This document shows positions 11,693 to 26,416 of a stretch of DNA of 64,000 nt, piece by piece. The DNA is from Tanytarsus gracilentus (taxonomy: Eukaryota > Arthropoda > Insecta > Diptera > Chironomidae). The notes beneath the pieces were generated by a model. The model saw only the letters and a list, made by a program, of their open reading frames with translations, searched no databases and had not been told where the DNA came from. The stretch is from assembly GCA_038502055.1 (NCBI GenBank), contig JAXRKN010000043.1, forward strand, positions 1,302,001 through 1,366,000. Direction: 5' to 3'. Every line of letters begins with the position of its first letter. Positions within the stretch are counted from its first letter, which is position 1. A program made the position numbers and the translations under genes.

Positions 11693-12781
11693 CAGCCATA
11701 TTAAACAAATTACTCCATTGATTTACTTCTTTTCTCGCCTCTTTGCATAATTTTCTCGACACGCAACAAAAGAACTCTCGACTGGTAATGGCGATGGCCA
11801 AGTATGGTGACAAATCTATTATCTGAATGCTGTGCGCATTAAAAATGGTTAAAAGTATCCGTGAGTGTGTGTTGCAAAAAGAAAATATCCAAATACGGAA
11901 ATTTTTCTCTTTTACAGCCAAATGTGTGTAAAAATCTCATCCATTCAATCTGACATGAAATCAATCATTTTTAGCCTTCCTTCGCTGCATGCTTTATAGC
12001 TCCATGCAGTATGCACTTTTTGAAGTGTTAAAGACCTCGTTTCTCTCTCGTTTCTTTCCTCTTAATGACTTTTTATTGAGAATAAAAAAATGGAATCTAA
12101 AGCAACGGCAAAAGAACAATTTTGCAGATGGGAGAAAAGATCTGTCGATACAAATATGAAAACTTAATATGATTGAATATGAGTGGCAGAGTGTGTGTGC
12201 AATTGCAACAAAAAAACCCGGTTTTGTTGATTAAAAAATTTATTATAGGCAAGCGAATAATTATCTTTCTTGAAAATGTGCTTTAATGTGCTCGCATATG
12301 CTGCTCTGCCTTTAACATTCTTCTTGACTTCTTCGCCGCTGTCCCGCATCAATGCCCGCAATTTGATGCTTTTTTTAACGTGCGCGTTTATTAGGCGAAA
12401 GAAGTGGAATGAGGGGAGAGTTGAAGCTTAGAATGCAGAGCTTTAGTTATGAGAGAGCAAGTGTATGTTTAAAGCCTGAGGTCGAGAATAATTATGATGA
12501 GATTTTTATAGAATTAAACGTTAATTAATATTTTATACAAAATAATAAAAATAAATTTAAATTTAAAATAATTTCTATGATATTGAATAAATTCTCGAGA
12601 GCTGAAAGAATTCAGCAAACATGCATTAACAAGTAGCGATTTAGTAATGGAAGTGAATCATTCTCAATTGGGTCGATGCCCAGGGCTTGTGTGTGCAAGT
12701 GGTAGGAGAGAATGAAGAAGGCAGGGAGATGCAATAAAGCTTGATGGGGTTTTTGATGATGGACTATCGATATGATGGTAG

Positions 12782-12799
12782 GCAGCAGCAGCAGCAGCA
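12782..12799. repeat. (CAG)n short repeat
   Basis: Five to six CAG units in non-coding DNA. A minus-strand frame running through it would encode poly-Leu, but nothing else supports a gene. Confidence 0.8.
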
Positions 12800-15190
12800 A
12801 ACATTGGCCGTATGCTCCGCGATCGAGAGGAAATGAGTGATTGATTTCTGTCCGTTAGGAAAAAAAGCCGTGTGGCGCGTAAAAAATATCTAAAGCAGCA
12901 GCATGCAGCAGTAGCAAATGTGCGCGACGATACCTAGAATTATTTAAGACGAAACTGTCGTCTTTTAATGGAGCTCAGCGAGATACAGAATGAAGCAGCA
13001 AGCGGCAAAAAGAGGTAAAAATAACTTTTAGGAATGTTGTCAAACTATTGGTCATTTAGCGATAATTTCCAGCTAGTTTGCTACTTTGAGAATGTCTCAA
13101 AAGGCCTCTCCCCGATCTTGCTCTTAAGAGTTTTTTTTGTGTTTGAGTGCAAAAACTTGATTTTTCTATTTTTTTTATTTCTTCTTCATTCTTCTGCAAT
13201 TCGTCGCTCCAACAAAAAAATTATATTCTTCATACACACGTATAGAAAAATTCATATAAGAGCTTTGGACTAGCGTGTGATGTAGAGAAAAAAAACTGTA
13301 CAGTTTTTTGTGCATTTCCTTTTGAGTAACGAAAATAATTATAAGTTAAGCGAATAAAGAGAGGAAAAATTGAATATACACGTAGTCGTTTGGCGAGATG
13401 GCAAACGGTTAGAGAGAAAAAAAATTACAACGCAGAGTGCAATTTTAATTTTACAAAACACGTCTCTGAAAAGTTCTAAACTTCATCTGAGAAATTATTT
13501 GAGGGGTGAACACTTGACATTTATTCGAATCAAGATGTTTTAGTTTAAAATTTGTCTGAAATAATTTTAGGGTTGATGAATAAAAAATTTAATCACATTT
13601 AGTGTCCACTCCAATCAGAGGATATTAAAGATATTATTCAGTAGTTGCAAAAAACATTTTCTTTAATAATAATTTTAATAGAAACTGCAGATGATGAGGT
13701 TGCGCAGTTATCTCCTTGATTGCTTCATATATATCTCTCTTTTTGTGCAGTTAGACTTTTTGAATCATTTTCTAAATTAAATGTAAATTTCGCTAAATTA
13801 GTTTCTTTATTAAAATTATTCATTTTTAGATAAAGTTCAAAATGCATCATACGAAAACTTAAATTTTATTATCCGATTAAGAAACTAAAAATTCCAACAA
13901 GATTCGATGATTGCATTTTTCAATTAGTAATGAAAAACTTTTTATTTTATTACGGGCGTGACATAACACATTATGGAATGAATGAGGAAAATGCTCACAA
14001 TCCTACGAAGAAATTTATTTTTGAAACAAAAATTTGAAGGTTGTTTTTCCTTAACCCAATTTTCTTGTAAAATATTATTATGAAAGAACCCATAAAAATT
14101 CTGGTCACGTTTATAAGCAGTATGGATTCGATAAAGTTGTTTAATGTCTTTAAATAAAATTCAAAAAAGGTTTAAATTATAAGCTTGACCTTTTGCGATA
14201 AATTCATAAGAGAAAATTTGAAGTATTTTCAATGTTACATTCACAATTCTTTATGGCATCATTTTCCAAACAAGATAACCGTTAAAATTTAAAAACAATA
14301 AAAAAGCGATCCTCTTATAAAGGTAATAAAAGCTCCAATAAAATGTCGCGCATCCGCCAGTTAAAAGGCGAGAGAAGAAAGAAAGATTCTTGAATTGCAT
14401 CAAAAGACCAGTTTTACGAATTAGCATCACCTAAATGCTAGTCGTTATTCACCATTACGAGTCACTTTTATTATTCATTGATTTGTAATTCCATCTTTGC
14501 AGTTGAGGAATCTCGCGCTGCGAAAATAATTCTCTCTGCGTAAAAATATATAAAAATGCAATCAACTTTTTTTTTTGAGAACATACTCCACGGCACGAGT
14601 GAATAGTCGCGGAGAAGGTCACACACAATTTTGCATCATTTCTTCTCTCACTCATTGCACTCACACACACATAGCGATGGCGATAATAATTCAACTTCTT
14701 TTTTTTTTAAAGAGATGAAAATAAAATAAAAGTAATGAAATAAAAAATACTCGCGTTTATTCTGGGGAATATTGAACCTCATCATGTGCACATTTGTATA
14801 CATATGCATAAAAAGGCAAATGATGAATTGAGAAGTTGTGGATGCGAACGAACGAGCATCATTTTCATTTCCCAATTTGTCAATCGAATGAGGAATCAAG
14901 TTATTGCTCTTTGCCATGCCAGGTGGTTTTCACATCTCTCTTCTATGTCTTCCTCTACTTTCCGCTTCTATCTTTCGTTCTTGCCTACTCACCCAGTTGG
15001 AAATTCTCTAATCTAATTTGAATTTAATTATTTAAAAATTTCCTGGATGTTTGTTATAGAATTCTACTCGCTGGGCTCATGCATGTTCCATCCCCAATTT
15101 TTCTTCTCTATCTTTTCTCTTTTCGTTTCACTTACCACTCGCTCTATAATTAATTTTTACAGAACATAGCTTTTTTCGCTGTTGTAAGTC

Positions 15191-15199
15191 TCAAGGCCA
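15191..15199 (+). promoter_or_regulatory. FTZ-F1 consensus site 1
   Basis: TCAAGGCCA is a perfect match to the NR5A/FTZ-F1 monomer consensus YCAAGGYCR. betaFTZ-F1 is the known competence factor for ecdysone induction of E93 in Drosophila. One of four perfect sites seen upstream of E93. Confidence 0.4.
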
Positions 15200-18100
15200 T
15201 CGCATTTTAATTAAAACACAAAGTTCACAAACACACAAAGAATTTAAGTTTTTTCAGCGCTGCTTCTTGATAAAATTGCCTCCATTTTAATTCGCCGCGA
15301 TACTAGCGAAAAAAAAATAGTTTTTATTTTTCAGGAAGGAAGTCACTCTAAACATTTCGAGTAGCATTGATGCTGTTATGATACGAATGAGTCACTGAAA
15401 TGGGTTAGTGAACTTCGACTTATATGGACATAAATATTTTTTTATTTCTCGCAATGCATTATGAAGAAAAAAAATTGTCAAAATTGATGCATAATGATTA
15501 TCATCGAGACGTCTGTCGTTGAACTTAAATCGGGGTGTTTAAAAGTTTTGGAGATGAAATTTTAGAAAATATTAAAGTGATGAAATTAAATTTTTACTGA
15601 AAATTTGTAAAAAAATAATAAATTATCCCTCAACCCACTGACTGACCCCTTAAAAACCTAATGTAATTTCATCTTTCATCTCTTGCTGCGTTTTTGTGTA
15701 CGTTTGGCAACAGGATACTGTAAATTTTCTAGATGTAAAGCGGCTAATAATCTCTTTCTAGAATTGCAATTTGCGTGCATGAAGAAAATTAAAATAAATT
15801 TGGCCTGCAAACTGAACATACAAACATAGTAAAGTGGAGAGAAATTATTTGTGAAGCGAGTTTCCATGACGCCGCTCAAATTTTATTGCTTCTTATTGCT
15901 CATTGACATCGACTTGTTCCACTCGAATTCGAGTTATCGTAGGTTGTGAACAGCGTCTTTCATCAACCGAGAGCTTTTCTTTTCATGTCATCGATGCCAG
16001 TGCGCGAAGCGAGGATAAAATAAATAAAACTGCCGCTCATAAATTTTTTTCGGTAATTCAACAAAATACGAGTGGAAGTGACGTTGAATTAAATGGCGAA
16101 AGACGATGAGTTTTTTGCAGCCATAGTCAAGAACCAGCTTCAAAATTAAATTCTCTTCCACTTCGTTTCTTTTTCTATTAAAAAAATATTTCTTCTTGGT
16201 CTTTTTTTCCGTGCACCATAATCGTAGATAATTTAATATTTATTTTATGAGCTTTTCGCAATAAACACACACGTATGTAATCGTCGAGAGCTCTTTAATT
16301 GCAATTTTTTCGCATATATGTGAATTATAAAAAAAATTAAATTAAAATTGCTACTTTCGGTTGTTCTTTTTATGGAATTAAATTTTTTTAATTACTTTCC
16401 TCCATTGTGGAAGCAAAAACGTCAAGTTTTTTGATATGCATGCAGGGCTAATGTTAAAATTAGATTTGATATTAAGTTTTGATGAAATTTAACGAACTTT
16501 TAATTTTCATCTCACAAAAAACGCAAGCAGATTGCGATACTTGTACGACAAGATGTACTAATATCAAAACGCACATCCACATGCACCTCAATCGATCAAT
16601 AATTATTAAATTATGCAAATTAAAGCACTCACTGTTGTCATTTACGGTTTGCAATTTAATTTGGATCTAATCGTCGCTCGCAAAGAATAATTTTTTTCAT
16701 GTCCACGGTCATGTTATCGGTTCGTTGCACCGAACTACTTAAAATTACTCATCATGTTAGCTCTATGATCAAGAATCATCATTTTTTTCAAGATCAATTT
16801 AAGTGTGAGTACTTTGTGTGTGTATGTTTGTGATGGAGAGAAAGAAACTTGATGCATCTGATGATTAATTGCTCTAGCTTTGGTGCTTGCGAAAATAAAA
16901 AATAAAGAAAAAGAAAAATAGTTGATACGTAGCAAAAATAAATAAAATACTAGAAAAGAGCGAAGAAGAAAAGACATGAAGAACTCTTTTTTTGTGTGTA
17001 GCGCATTTCGATCTTGATGATGCGAAAATTCTTAACTTTTTTTATTTATCTTATTCGTATGATGATTATGATGGTGGTAGTGGATGGAGGGGGGAGGCGA
17101 TGGCATCAAAAAATATGCTTTATTTCAATTCAAGTTCCAACTGTTCATCTTTGTGTTTTCTCTCGCGCTATTCTCTCATTTTTTTCGGGTTTATTGACAT
17201 TCGTAAAAGCTCACACGAGCTTTTCAAAATTGCACTTTAATGGTCATTTTCAATGCAGTTGCTAGGAAACTAAAAATTTCAACAAACAAATTTTTTACCA
17301 CCCAAAAAAAAACTTGTCACATTTTCAGCCTTCATAAAAAATTTATTCCATTCTGGACGAAAAGAATCGTGGTAATTTCGGACATGCAATGAGTTGATAG
17401 TACACAAAATGACTGCCTTTCATGAATAATTAAAAATTATCTACGTATTTCAATCAAAAACTCGTTTGTAGCTAGCGAACTAAAAAAAATTGCATGTAGA
17501 ACCGGGCAGCAGCGCGGCACACACATGAAAAGCCGTGTAGAATAGGCATCAAGAACTAAAAAAGAGACTATAAATTTATGAGTTGTAAAAAATATATAAA
17601 ACACAAAAAGTCGATTTTGCGTAAATAATTTTCAATGTGTGAGTTTGCGAATGCACTTCTAAATTTAGATAGTTAGGGTGTTGCCAGTATCGAATTATAT
17701 AATGGTTTTAGAATATTTCAAATTTAATTAAATTTTTTGAGTTTTAAATTTAGTAATTTTAAGAATTAATTGCAGAAATTTTTAATGCAATATAAAGAGA
17801 AAATGTTTAATTTTCTTTAAACAAAATAAAATAAATACAAAATTTATCCAAAAACTGAAGGTTCGAATCCTAAAATTTTTCATAAGATCAATTAATGAAT
17901 TCTTCCTTATTTTTTTATATTTTTTGAATATAACATATTTTTTTACACTGTTTAACTTTAAACAGATCCAATTTTCACGCCTTAGATACACTTTTTCAAT
18001 CCAGATTCGCATATGCATGTACAGTGATTATTTTTGCGGTGAATTGAACCCAACAAAAAAATACATTTCGCCTCACATCCGGCGTTCTGTGAGTGAGAGA

Positions 18101-21100
18101 GCAGTGCGCGGATAGAAATGATGATGACTGAACTTGAAACTTCAAAACACGTCCCGTAATTGCACCTTCAGATGCATGATAGTAATTTTGAAGCGTGTTC
18201 GTTTTCCTCTCCTGTGATATTACTTCAATTTGCCATTTACCCCGATGATGAATGCGAGCCACTCTCGCACAAAAAAAGAGACCTAATAGATAGTGCCGGA
18301 GAAAAGAAAAAAACTGTTTAAACTAATTTACTTAAACCTCATGCAAAAAATAGCTATGAATATCAATAATCTGTTATTAATCGTAGAGCAAACATGCCGG
18401 CAAAACGAAAGAACGAAGAAGAAAATTTTTAAAGTCATTTTTGTACCGTTTGCTGATGAACGTCCGTTTGAGATGCAAATTTTTAATAACACGAAAGTTT
18501 AGATTAATTTTCATGAATTATTTCTGCTGCTACTGGTCGATGCTTTAACCGTAACACATGCATGTGAAGTATAATTTTTGCATAAGAAGCGACAGCCAAG
18601 ATACAAAATTAACAACATTAATTTCATGTATTGATGGTGAGACAGACGACAGGCATCGATTAGCATTTGATGAGGGAATTCTCGTGAGTTTTGTGACAGT
18701 TAAATTTGTTTTAGTCAGATTGAAATTATTGAAATAATAAAATAATTGTTTATGATGCAAAAATTTCCTTAAACTTAATTTTCAATTAAAAATTTGAATT
18801 ATTATTACATTTCCACATGTGGGTTAAAAATCTCCACGCTTGTCGTCTTACGCAATTGATTATACGCCAACTTAAAATAAAATCTTGACTCGCACATCAC
18901 ACAGTGAGGACATCACAAATAAAGTTATTTAATAATCGCATGATTTAGATGCACATTGCAGTGAATTCTCGAAAAAAACAGCGACATTTACTGCCTTGTC
19001 GAGCGCTAAACAAATATATGAAATTTATTATCACATTTTTCTGATGATAATTTTAGTGCAATGTGTGCACAAGACAAACGTCAATACATGCTTACGAATA
19101 TTTTTTTGTTCGCTAGATTGCATGAGCAAAGCGAATTAAATATAAAAAATTTTATGAGTCGGCTGTCGAGCGTGTTTGGCTTTATTTCACGACCATTCCC
19201 AATAAAATTTGGCTTGAGCAGAAAAACGAACGAACGAAAATACAAAAAGTTGTGAGTTCATTTGAACCATACACACAATCTAACACACACTTATTTGATT
19301 CCTCCATGCACATATTTGCGGAATCAAACGTATATACAGTGAACTTTTCTCAGAAAACTTTTTTTTAATTTTTCATGTCGAAAGAAATCTTTCAGAAAAG
19401 AGAGAGAACTTTTTTTCATGAAACGCATTGACCCTATTTAGAATGAAAAAAATTATAAAGAAATTTATTCGTTTTTGAAAAGAAAAAAATGACGAATGAG
19501 AAATGTGCAGTGTGCACATACACATTAAGTTTTTTTAAGGTGGCCATGGGGTGTTATCAGGGAGCCTTTCATCAAAGAAAAATAAATATAATAATAAAAA
19601 ATTGTGTGTGTTATTTAGTTATTAAGTTATGCACATATTTTATGCAAATTTGATGGAAAGGAAAAAGTGCAAGCCATGCACAACTCGTGATAAGAAATTT
19701 TTTTTTGTTTTCGTGGCAAACGGTTCTTTTGAGCTAACCTCGATCCAGCATTGTTTCGTTGCTTAATTAATGAAAAAAATACAAGCGAAATAATTTTAGT
19801 TGCACCATAAATTTTCGCCAGCATTAAAAATTCTAAACATTTCTTCACAACATTTTGTTGTTGTTGCGCTTCAATGCATGCATGGGAAATTTTAATCTTC
19901 TAATATATTTTTCTCCTTTATTAGACTCATAAAAAAGCTGTTCGCGAGAGAGTGAGTGGCATAAAAGTGGGTATGGAAAGAAACAAACTGTAAATTTTGA
20001 ATGTAGCGACGAGATGTTCAGAACATCAAAAAATATAAAAACGCAAACAGCGAAAATGCATGTATACAAATAAATAAAGATCTAACACTTTTTTCGAGAT
20101 TTTACAAGCGACTGAAACTCGTGATTATTATGAAAAAATTATTAAATTTTTCAACCCTTTAAAAAATATTTTTTTCTTCAAAAATATGCGTCTTTACTTG
20201 ACAAACTCAACATCTTATACAATGACGTAAAAATCCAGCTTCATTTCAACAATTGCTGCATCCACAAAAAATTCCAAACGCTGTGCATGCAATTTTCCAG
20301 CTTAAAAAAGTGCTTAGCGGTAAAAATGCAACTTCGACCATCAAAAAACCAGTTTTGTTGCATTTTGCACACAAAAAGAAGTTTGTCTACAAAAAAAAAG
20401 ATTATTCGCATGGTTACTTTATAATTGGGAACAACAATTGGTGTTTGCCATCACACGACGCGCGAGATGTTTCGAGAAAGGCATCGAGCGAGGCTTTAAA
20501 TATGGACATTAGACGATAATAAAAAATTCAAATTGACAAGTTTCTCTCTCGAGTGCTTGTTTTGATCATCAAAATACGGACATGCATACATACAACAATA
20601 AAGTCCGTTGGATTCGAGAAACAAATTTGGCATCATTTAAATCTTCCATATGGTGCTTGAAAAAAAAACTTTCTCAATCTTCTTATGCACAATCACATGA
20701 AAATTAGGTTCAGGTTTCACGAAAATAGAAAATTTTCCTTGAGGTTACGCGCAAGACTTTTTTTTCATCCATACATACAACATTTTTATACTTTTTTTGT
20801 GCACTATGACGAAAAAAGTGCACCGAGAGTTGTTTTTCCTTCGGTTGTTCGGGTAAAAAAAAGCTCATGCCCATCCACACAACCAACATCTCGCCTCCAT
20901 GTCGCCCACTTAATGCACACAAAAAAATTGGAAAATTTTTTATCCATTTTTAGCGAGAGGGTGAGTTAGGGTTGTGCAATTTTTTTATGTTTTTCATGCA
21001 CACACAACATTCGACTTTCTGTTCCTCTTCGATCGTTAGTGTTCGTGTAGTTTCCGCTTTCCTTGAGAATTGCAACAAAAAAAACTTTTGTGTGTGGAAA

Positions 21101-21456
21101 AAAATCGTACGAAAAAAAAGTACCTAAAAATGCATACATAACGACTCCATAGAGGGTGGTATGAGAATCAAGGATTTTACTACACTTGTAGTCGTTTGTG
21201 TGAGGTGGCAAAATGGGTGGAGAAAAAAATTGCTATTAGGTTTGATGATGAAGCGTCGTTCGCACTCAAGGGTGGCAATTTTTTCACTCTTCTCTTTTCT
21301 CCTCGTACTTTTTTTTCGAAGCTAGCGAAAAAAATTTTGCTTGCACTTAATTGCATCATTTTTAAGGAGTGCTGAATAACATGGAAAAAATCGATAATGT
21401 TCAGACAACTTGTCGTTTTATGCACTTCTCATTCTTCCCTAGTTTCATATCGACAA

Positions 21457-21475
21457 ACACACACACACACACACA
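21457..21475. repeat. (CA)n microsatellite
   Basis: About nine CA units, followed by TTGAGG. A simple microsatellite with no gene implied. Confidence 0.9.
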
Positions 21476-23537
21476 TTGAGGACTTTTATCCCCATGGCAA
21501 AATTTTCTGTCTTAAACTTTGAATTTTTGAATCTTCAAGTTTTAAAAATCCGTTAGGACAAAATAAAATTTTAAACATAATTTTCACACTCAAAATTTTT
21601 CTCACTGGGTGACTCAACCATAAGGGTCGCATTTTCTAAAATTAGACCCTCACATGCGAATAAATTTTAAGCACATTTTTTGTGGATTTTTATTTTCATG
21701 CACTCTGGCGCCATTTAAATTATTTTACATTCATAAATAATAAAATTTATAGTTCATGGACAAGACATAGAGCTCGGATGATAATCAAAATATATATACA
21801 GTCATGTGCATGCATGTGTGTCTAATATAGAAAATAGTCAGCGTTACTTTTTTTGTTTGTGATTCAATCAAAATTCTTTTAGCCTTGAGCTGCATTTTAT
21901 TTTGATATTTTAGCTTGTGAATATGAACTGCAGCTCAATTTGATCAGCATCATGATTGACGTCAGAATGTGCTCGCAGGCGAAATCAAGTACGAAGGAAT
22001 TGATTATTATATTTTTTTCGTACAACTGCAACAAATTTTTTTTAAGATACTTTTTCGGAATGAGAAACCTTATAATCGTGCCTGTGTTGACGTAATTAAT
22101 TGTCAACAAGCTGCGACGATGGAGAGAATATAATTTACATTTCGGTGCTTTTGAGTTGTAATTTGTGCAAATTTTTCTCTCTCCACATTTAGGGTTGACG
22201 AATGGATTTTTTTGTATGAGCAACCGATGCAATATGGAATAATTACAATAAAATGACCATGAAATCGCAGCTGAATTTACAATTTTATTCGAATGTATTT
22301 TTTACAAGATTTGAATGTCATTTTCATGGAATAAATTTTTTCGAACATTAGGTATTTTTTAATTTAATAAAATTGCCTTAAATTTCAAGGTTTTATTTGC
22401 AATTTTAAAGAGTCATAACAATTTTTTTTATCAAATTCGGAAATGCATTTGTGTGAGCACATTTATCGAGCCATTATCATTTTACAAACAATGACACCAA
22501 TTTTGCTTTCGAGTTATCAGCATTGAACTCAATTTGGTTTTATTTCTTTTTTTTTCGCATTACACGTACGCTGAATAAAAAATTTTTCGGGATGTTGCCA
22601 TAATTATCAATATCTGGTCTACTTTTTAACGACTTGCACTCGAAAAAAGAGCATTTCACATGTACATTGTGTGCACATTGAAACGTGCAAAATGCATCAA
22701 ATTCAAAAGATAATTTTTGTTTTAAATTATTTTTTCAAATTTCCGGGCAACGAGTCGATTAAGTGACTCAATTTATGTTGTTTATTAATAATCGAAAAGT
22801 AATTTAATTTTTTTGAGTTCTTATTGAAATTGCTTTTGATAGGAAATTACTCTCACCCTCAAATCGGATACGAAAGTCATTACGTAAATGAGCAATTTCT
22901 TATTTGGCTTGGGGGTTGTTAACATTATTTGTAGCTTTGGTAAATTATACGGTACAAAGTTTTGGTTTTAAATTACTCAATTTGGTTTACGCTTTTGGGG
23001 TTTTTAATTTTCTGATTCGTTATTTTAACAAAAATATTTTAAATTTCAAAAATCCGTTAGAAATTTTTAATAATAATTTATCACAACTCTCATATTTGTT
23101 TTCCTCAAAGTTTACATAATCACAAATTCTTCCTGCAATCACTTTAATTTTTAAATCCCTATAGCAACTTCCTCTTATAGTTTTCCTCAGAATTATTTTT
23201 TAATTTTATCAAACGTCCTTAATGCATGAAATCACTTTAAATTACACAATCAATGATGACGAGCGATAGTAAAGAATTCTTAATAAAATCGTCAAAATGA
23301 GTGACATTTTGAGTCATCGAAAATGTGTATAGAAAAAATAATAATAATTGAGTTTTAAACTTCGTTTGCTGATTAAAATGCGGAAATGTGAAATGTTTTT
23401 TCTATTAAACGAAAAAAAAATGAGAACTTTAAGTAAAAAAAGCTGTTCTGAATTGAGCACAAAGAACTTGGAGGTTCGCTTAAATGCAGGCGATGATGAT
23501 CATATTTGTATAGGTGCAATGAGACTTACACAAAGCT

Positions 23538-23546
23538 TCAAGGTCG
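23538..23546 (+). promoter_or_regulatory. FTZ-F1 consensus site 2
   Basis: TCAAGGTCG matches YCAAGGYCR exactly. It lies about 17 kb upstream of the E93 start codon, in a short less AT-rich patch that also holds GAGAGAG tracts. Confidence 0.4.
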
Positions 23547-26407
23547 ATCACACAAAAAGCCCATCGAGCTAGCTAAAGAGCGAGAGAGAAGAACTTAATC
23601 TTAACTGCAGCATGGATGCAGCTGCAGCAAAGAGAGCGAGAGAAGTTACGATCCCAAAACACGGCAAGGCATTTTCAGTTAATGTTATTAAATTTAATTA
23701 TGGTGCTCCGAGCCACAGTAGCTTTAGCACCAGTACAAATACAAAAGACCGGAATCACTTGTTGCAATTCCCTTATTTTTTTGCATCTGCAGTAGCTGAG
23801 CAACACCTTTGAGGAAAAATATTTTTTTTAGCGACAAGTCACAAAATGCAACGACTTATTGTTGATTGAAAGAACCTTGAAAATCGATGTGAAATAATTT
23901 ATCGTGAATTTTTTTTTCGGATTGCATGATTCAGAATCGAATTGTTCACTTTGTGCATTTAATAATTCGCGATGCTGTTCTCTCCCGCCATCTCTTACAT
24001 ATAAGGAAACTGACTTAATGTCAGTAATGTCAGATTTGATTGGCGATAATTGAAGAATGTTTTGCATCAATTTTTTTCATTAATTTTTAAACTTCCGAAA
24101 TTGTTTTGAATATTTTGAACAATATTTAAAAATTTTATTTTTTAGAAATTGAAACTTTAAAATTTTTAAGAGCTTAAAATTTAAATTTTCTGAAATTTTA
24201 TCAATTTTTACAAATAATTTAATTTCTTTAAAAAAGTTCAACAAACTGAATTTTTATTGGAGAATTTAAATATTTTGAGTTGCAGAATTTAAATGTGACT
24301 GAAATCGTGGAAAATCACTAAAATTTTGAGTCATGAAGACCAAAATATACTTTTTTTTGTCACGTTTTTAAAAAACTCATTAAAAAACATTTTATCAAAA
24401 AAAAATATTCGTGATTTAACCAAAAAAGTATTAAATTTTTTATTTCCTAACCTATCTCAATTTTATTTTACTTGACGATGGCAAAATTCATTTCATGACA
24501 AAGCCCAACAACAAAGAAAATTATGACGCTCAATATTATTTTTGCGCTAGGAAATTTCCAATTCGATGATTCAGTTTGGCGTGCGATGAACTTCGTTCGA
24601 CCTCTCGCAAAAGAGCAATAAAAGGTTACACTCAAAAAATGCACAAAAGCCATTCACATATCCGATAATAATGACGCGCGATTGTTGAGAGAGTAGAGTG
24701 AGAGAGCATTGAACTTAGTCAATGTCCGTCCTATCCTAATATTGAATGTGTTGAAGGTCATGTGCATGACGAGCCGAAAAATGCCAAAATATTACGACGC
24801 AACAAGTCAATCCACTCTTGCTCTCTCTTCGCATACAGTTTTGCATCCGCTTGTCGAAATGTAATATAAAATTCAACGGTTTATGTGTGCGAATGTATGC
24901 AATCAACTCGCTCTCTCTCATACTTGAAAATTTTACATACATTTCTCCAAAAACCGGAAAGCGTGGATGTGCAAAATTTTGTGTATTTGGCAGAAAGTCA
25001 CATGCACGAGAAAATATGTGTTGCACATCCTCACACCAGCATCGAGCATCGTCATTATCGAGAGAACCGAGAGAGAAAGAGAAATTTTGTGAGTGTCAGC
25101 CTCAAATCTAACTGAACTATGTGCATCTAACAACAAAATTTTCGGTTTTCAAAAAAAAATATTCTTTTTCAAGCTCACACACGAGTGTGTCTGTACGATG
25201 CACTTTTTGCCGGCTGATGTGAAAGTGAAAACAGATTTTCCACCGAAAATGAAAACGAAAATTTTCCCTCCTCCTCATCCTCGTTCATGTCGGCTCTGCC
25301 AAAATGTGTGTTTTTAGTATATGCGAAAATGAGATTTTGCGAGTTTTCGTTCTATTTTTGAATCGAAAATATTTTCATCATGAACATGCAGATTGCGAAA
25401 AATTTTAAATGCAGAACTTTAATAGTGAAACAGGATGTGAGCTACATTTGGAGTTGAGTTTATGAACTTTTTATGGATCTTTAAAATTTTATGGAATTTC
25501 TAAAAAAAAGTATTTTTTTGGAAAATTTTTTAATCAGAATTTTTCTTCAACTTTAAATCTTACACAAAAATAATTAAAATTTTGCAATTGATGCACTTTA
25601 AAATTTCCGGTTGCATTCTCAAAGGAAAAATGTAAGTAAACACGAGCTACTTTCTCACATGGAATAAATCCATCAGTCATCAATAAATTTCTGAAACAGA
25701 TTTCAATAATTTGCTCAGTTCTCCATTTAAATATTTCTTTTTTTGCTGACCTACCACAATGATGAAGCTGTTAAAATAATATTTATACACTCTCCGAAAA
25801 AAAGAAGAAAGAAATTAAAATAAAATCTCCAGCTGCCGCACGTGAAAGTTTCGAGAGAGAGAAAATTGATGATTTTTCATTGAACAAAATCTGGAATTAA
25901 AAATTGCGAAGGGCAATGCATGAAGAGATAAGCATTAATGTGGATTTATGATCATGACAGTATCAATCATTTTAAGCTTTATGAATTAATTAAAGCGCAG
26001 CAGCCAAGAAATGCTCAACAACCAGTTCTGGAGATCAGCAACTTTTTTTTCGTGCATAATCGCCAACCTTTCTACCATAACCATGAACATCGAAAAAAAA
26101 CATCATACACACATTAACTTGCATGATACTTTGCTGCACTCGCTCGTTCTCTCGAGTACGATTGCAATTGCAATATTTCTGTACACACGAAAAAAAAGAA
26201 GTTTTGTTCGCTTTTTCCCTTTTTTGCTCTTTTGATGCAAAAAAACGAAAAAAAAAATTATTTGTGCATTAAAAAAATGTTGTAGACATAAAAATTGTGC
26301 AGCTTGAGTGAGAAGGAGAGGAAAGAGCGAGATGGCAGAACGAAGTGCATAAAAACAGCGATTTGAGCTGCGAAGTCAAAGCAATGTAAAAACGCATGAA
26401 GCTCAAA

Positions 26408-26416
26408 CCAAGGCCA
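26408..26416 (+). promoter_or_regulatory. FTZ-F1 consensus site 3
   Basis: CCAAGGCCA matches YCAAGGYCR exactly. Two 8/9 matches (TCAAGGCCT) lie nearby, near 26643 on the minus strand and near 27490 on the plus strand. Confidence 0.35.

Larger units (their letters stand above)
10001..20000. other. Gene desert, segment 1
   Basis: No recognisable protein or RNA gene. It contains a 20-bp AT palindrome at 11161-11180, three ATTATGTAT copies at 11473-11513, a (CT)n tract near 11675-11692, a CAG run at 12782-12799, an FTZ-F1 consensus at 15191-15199, and many GAGA and CGAAAAA motifs. The open frames here are AT- or purine-driven and show no conserved domain. Confidence 0.5.

Noticed and set aside
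17860..17875. GGTTCGAATCC, a perfect tRNA B-box
   Set aside because: The flanking bases do not form the five-pair T stem, and no D arm, anticodon arm or acceptor stem is present on either strand.
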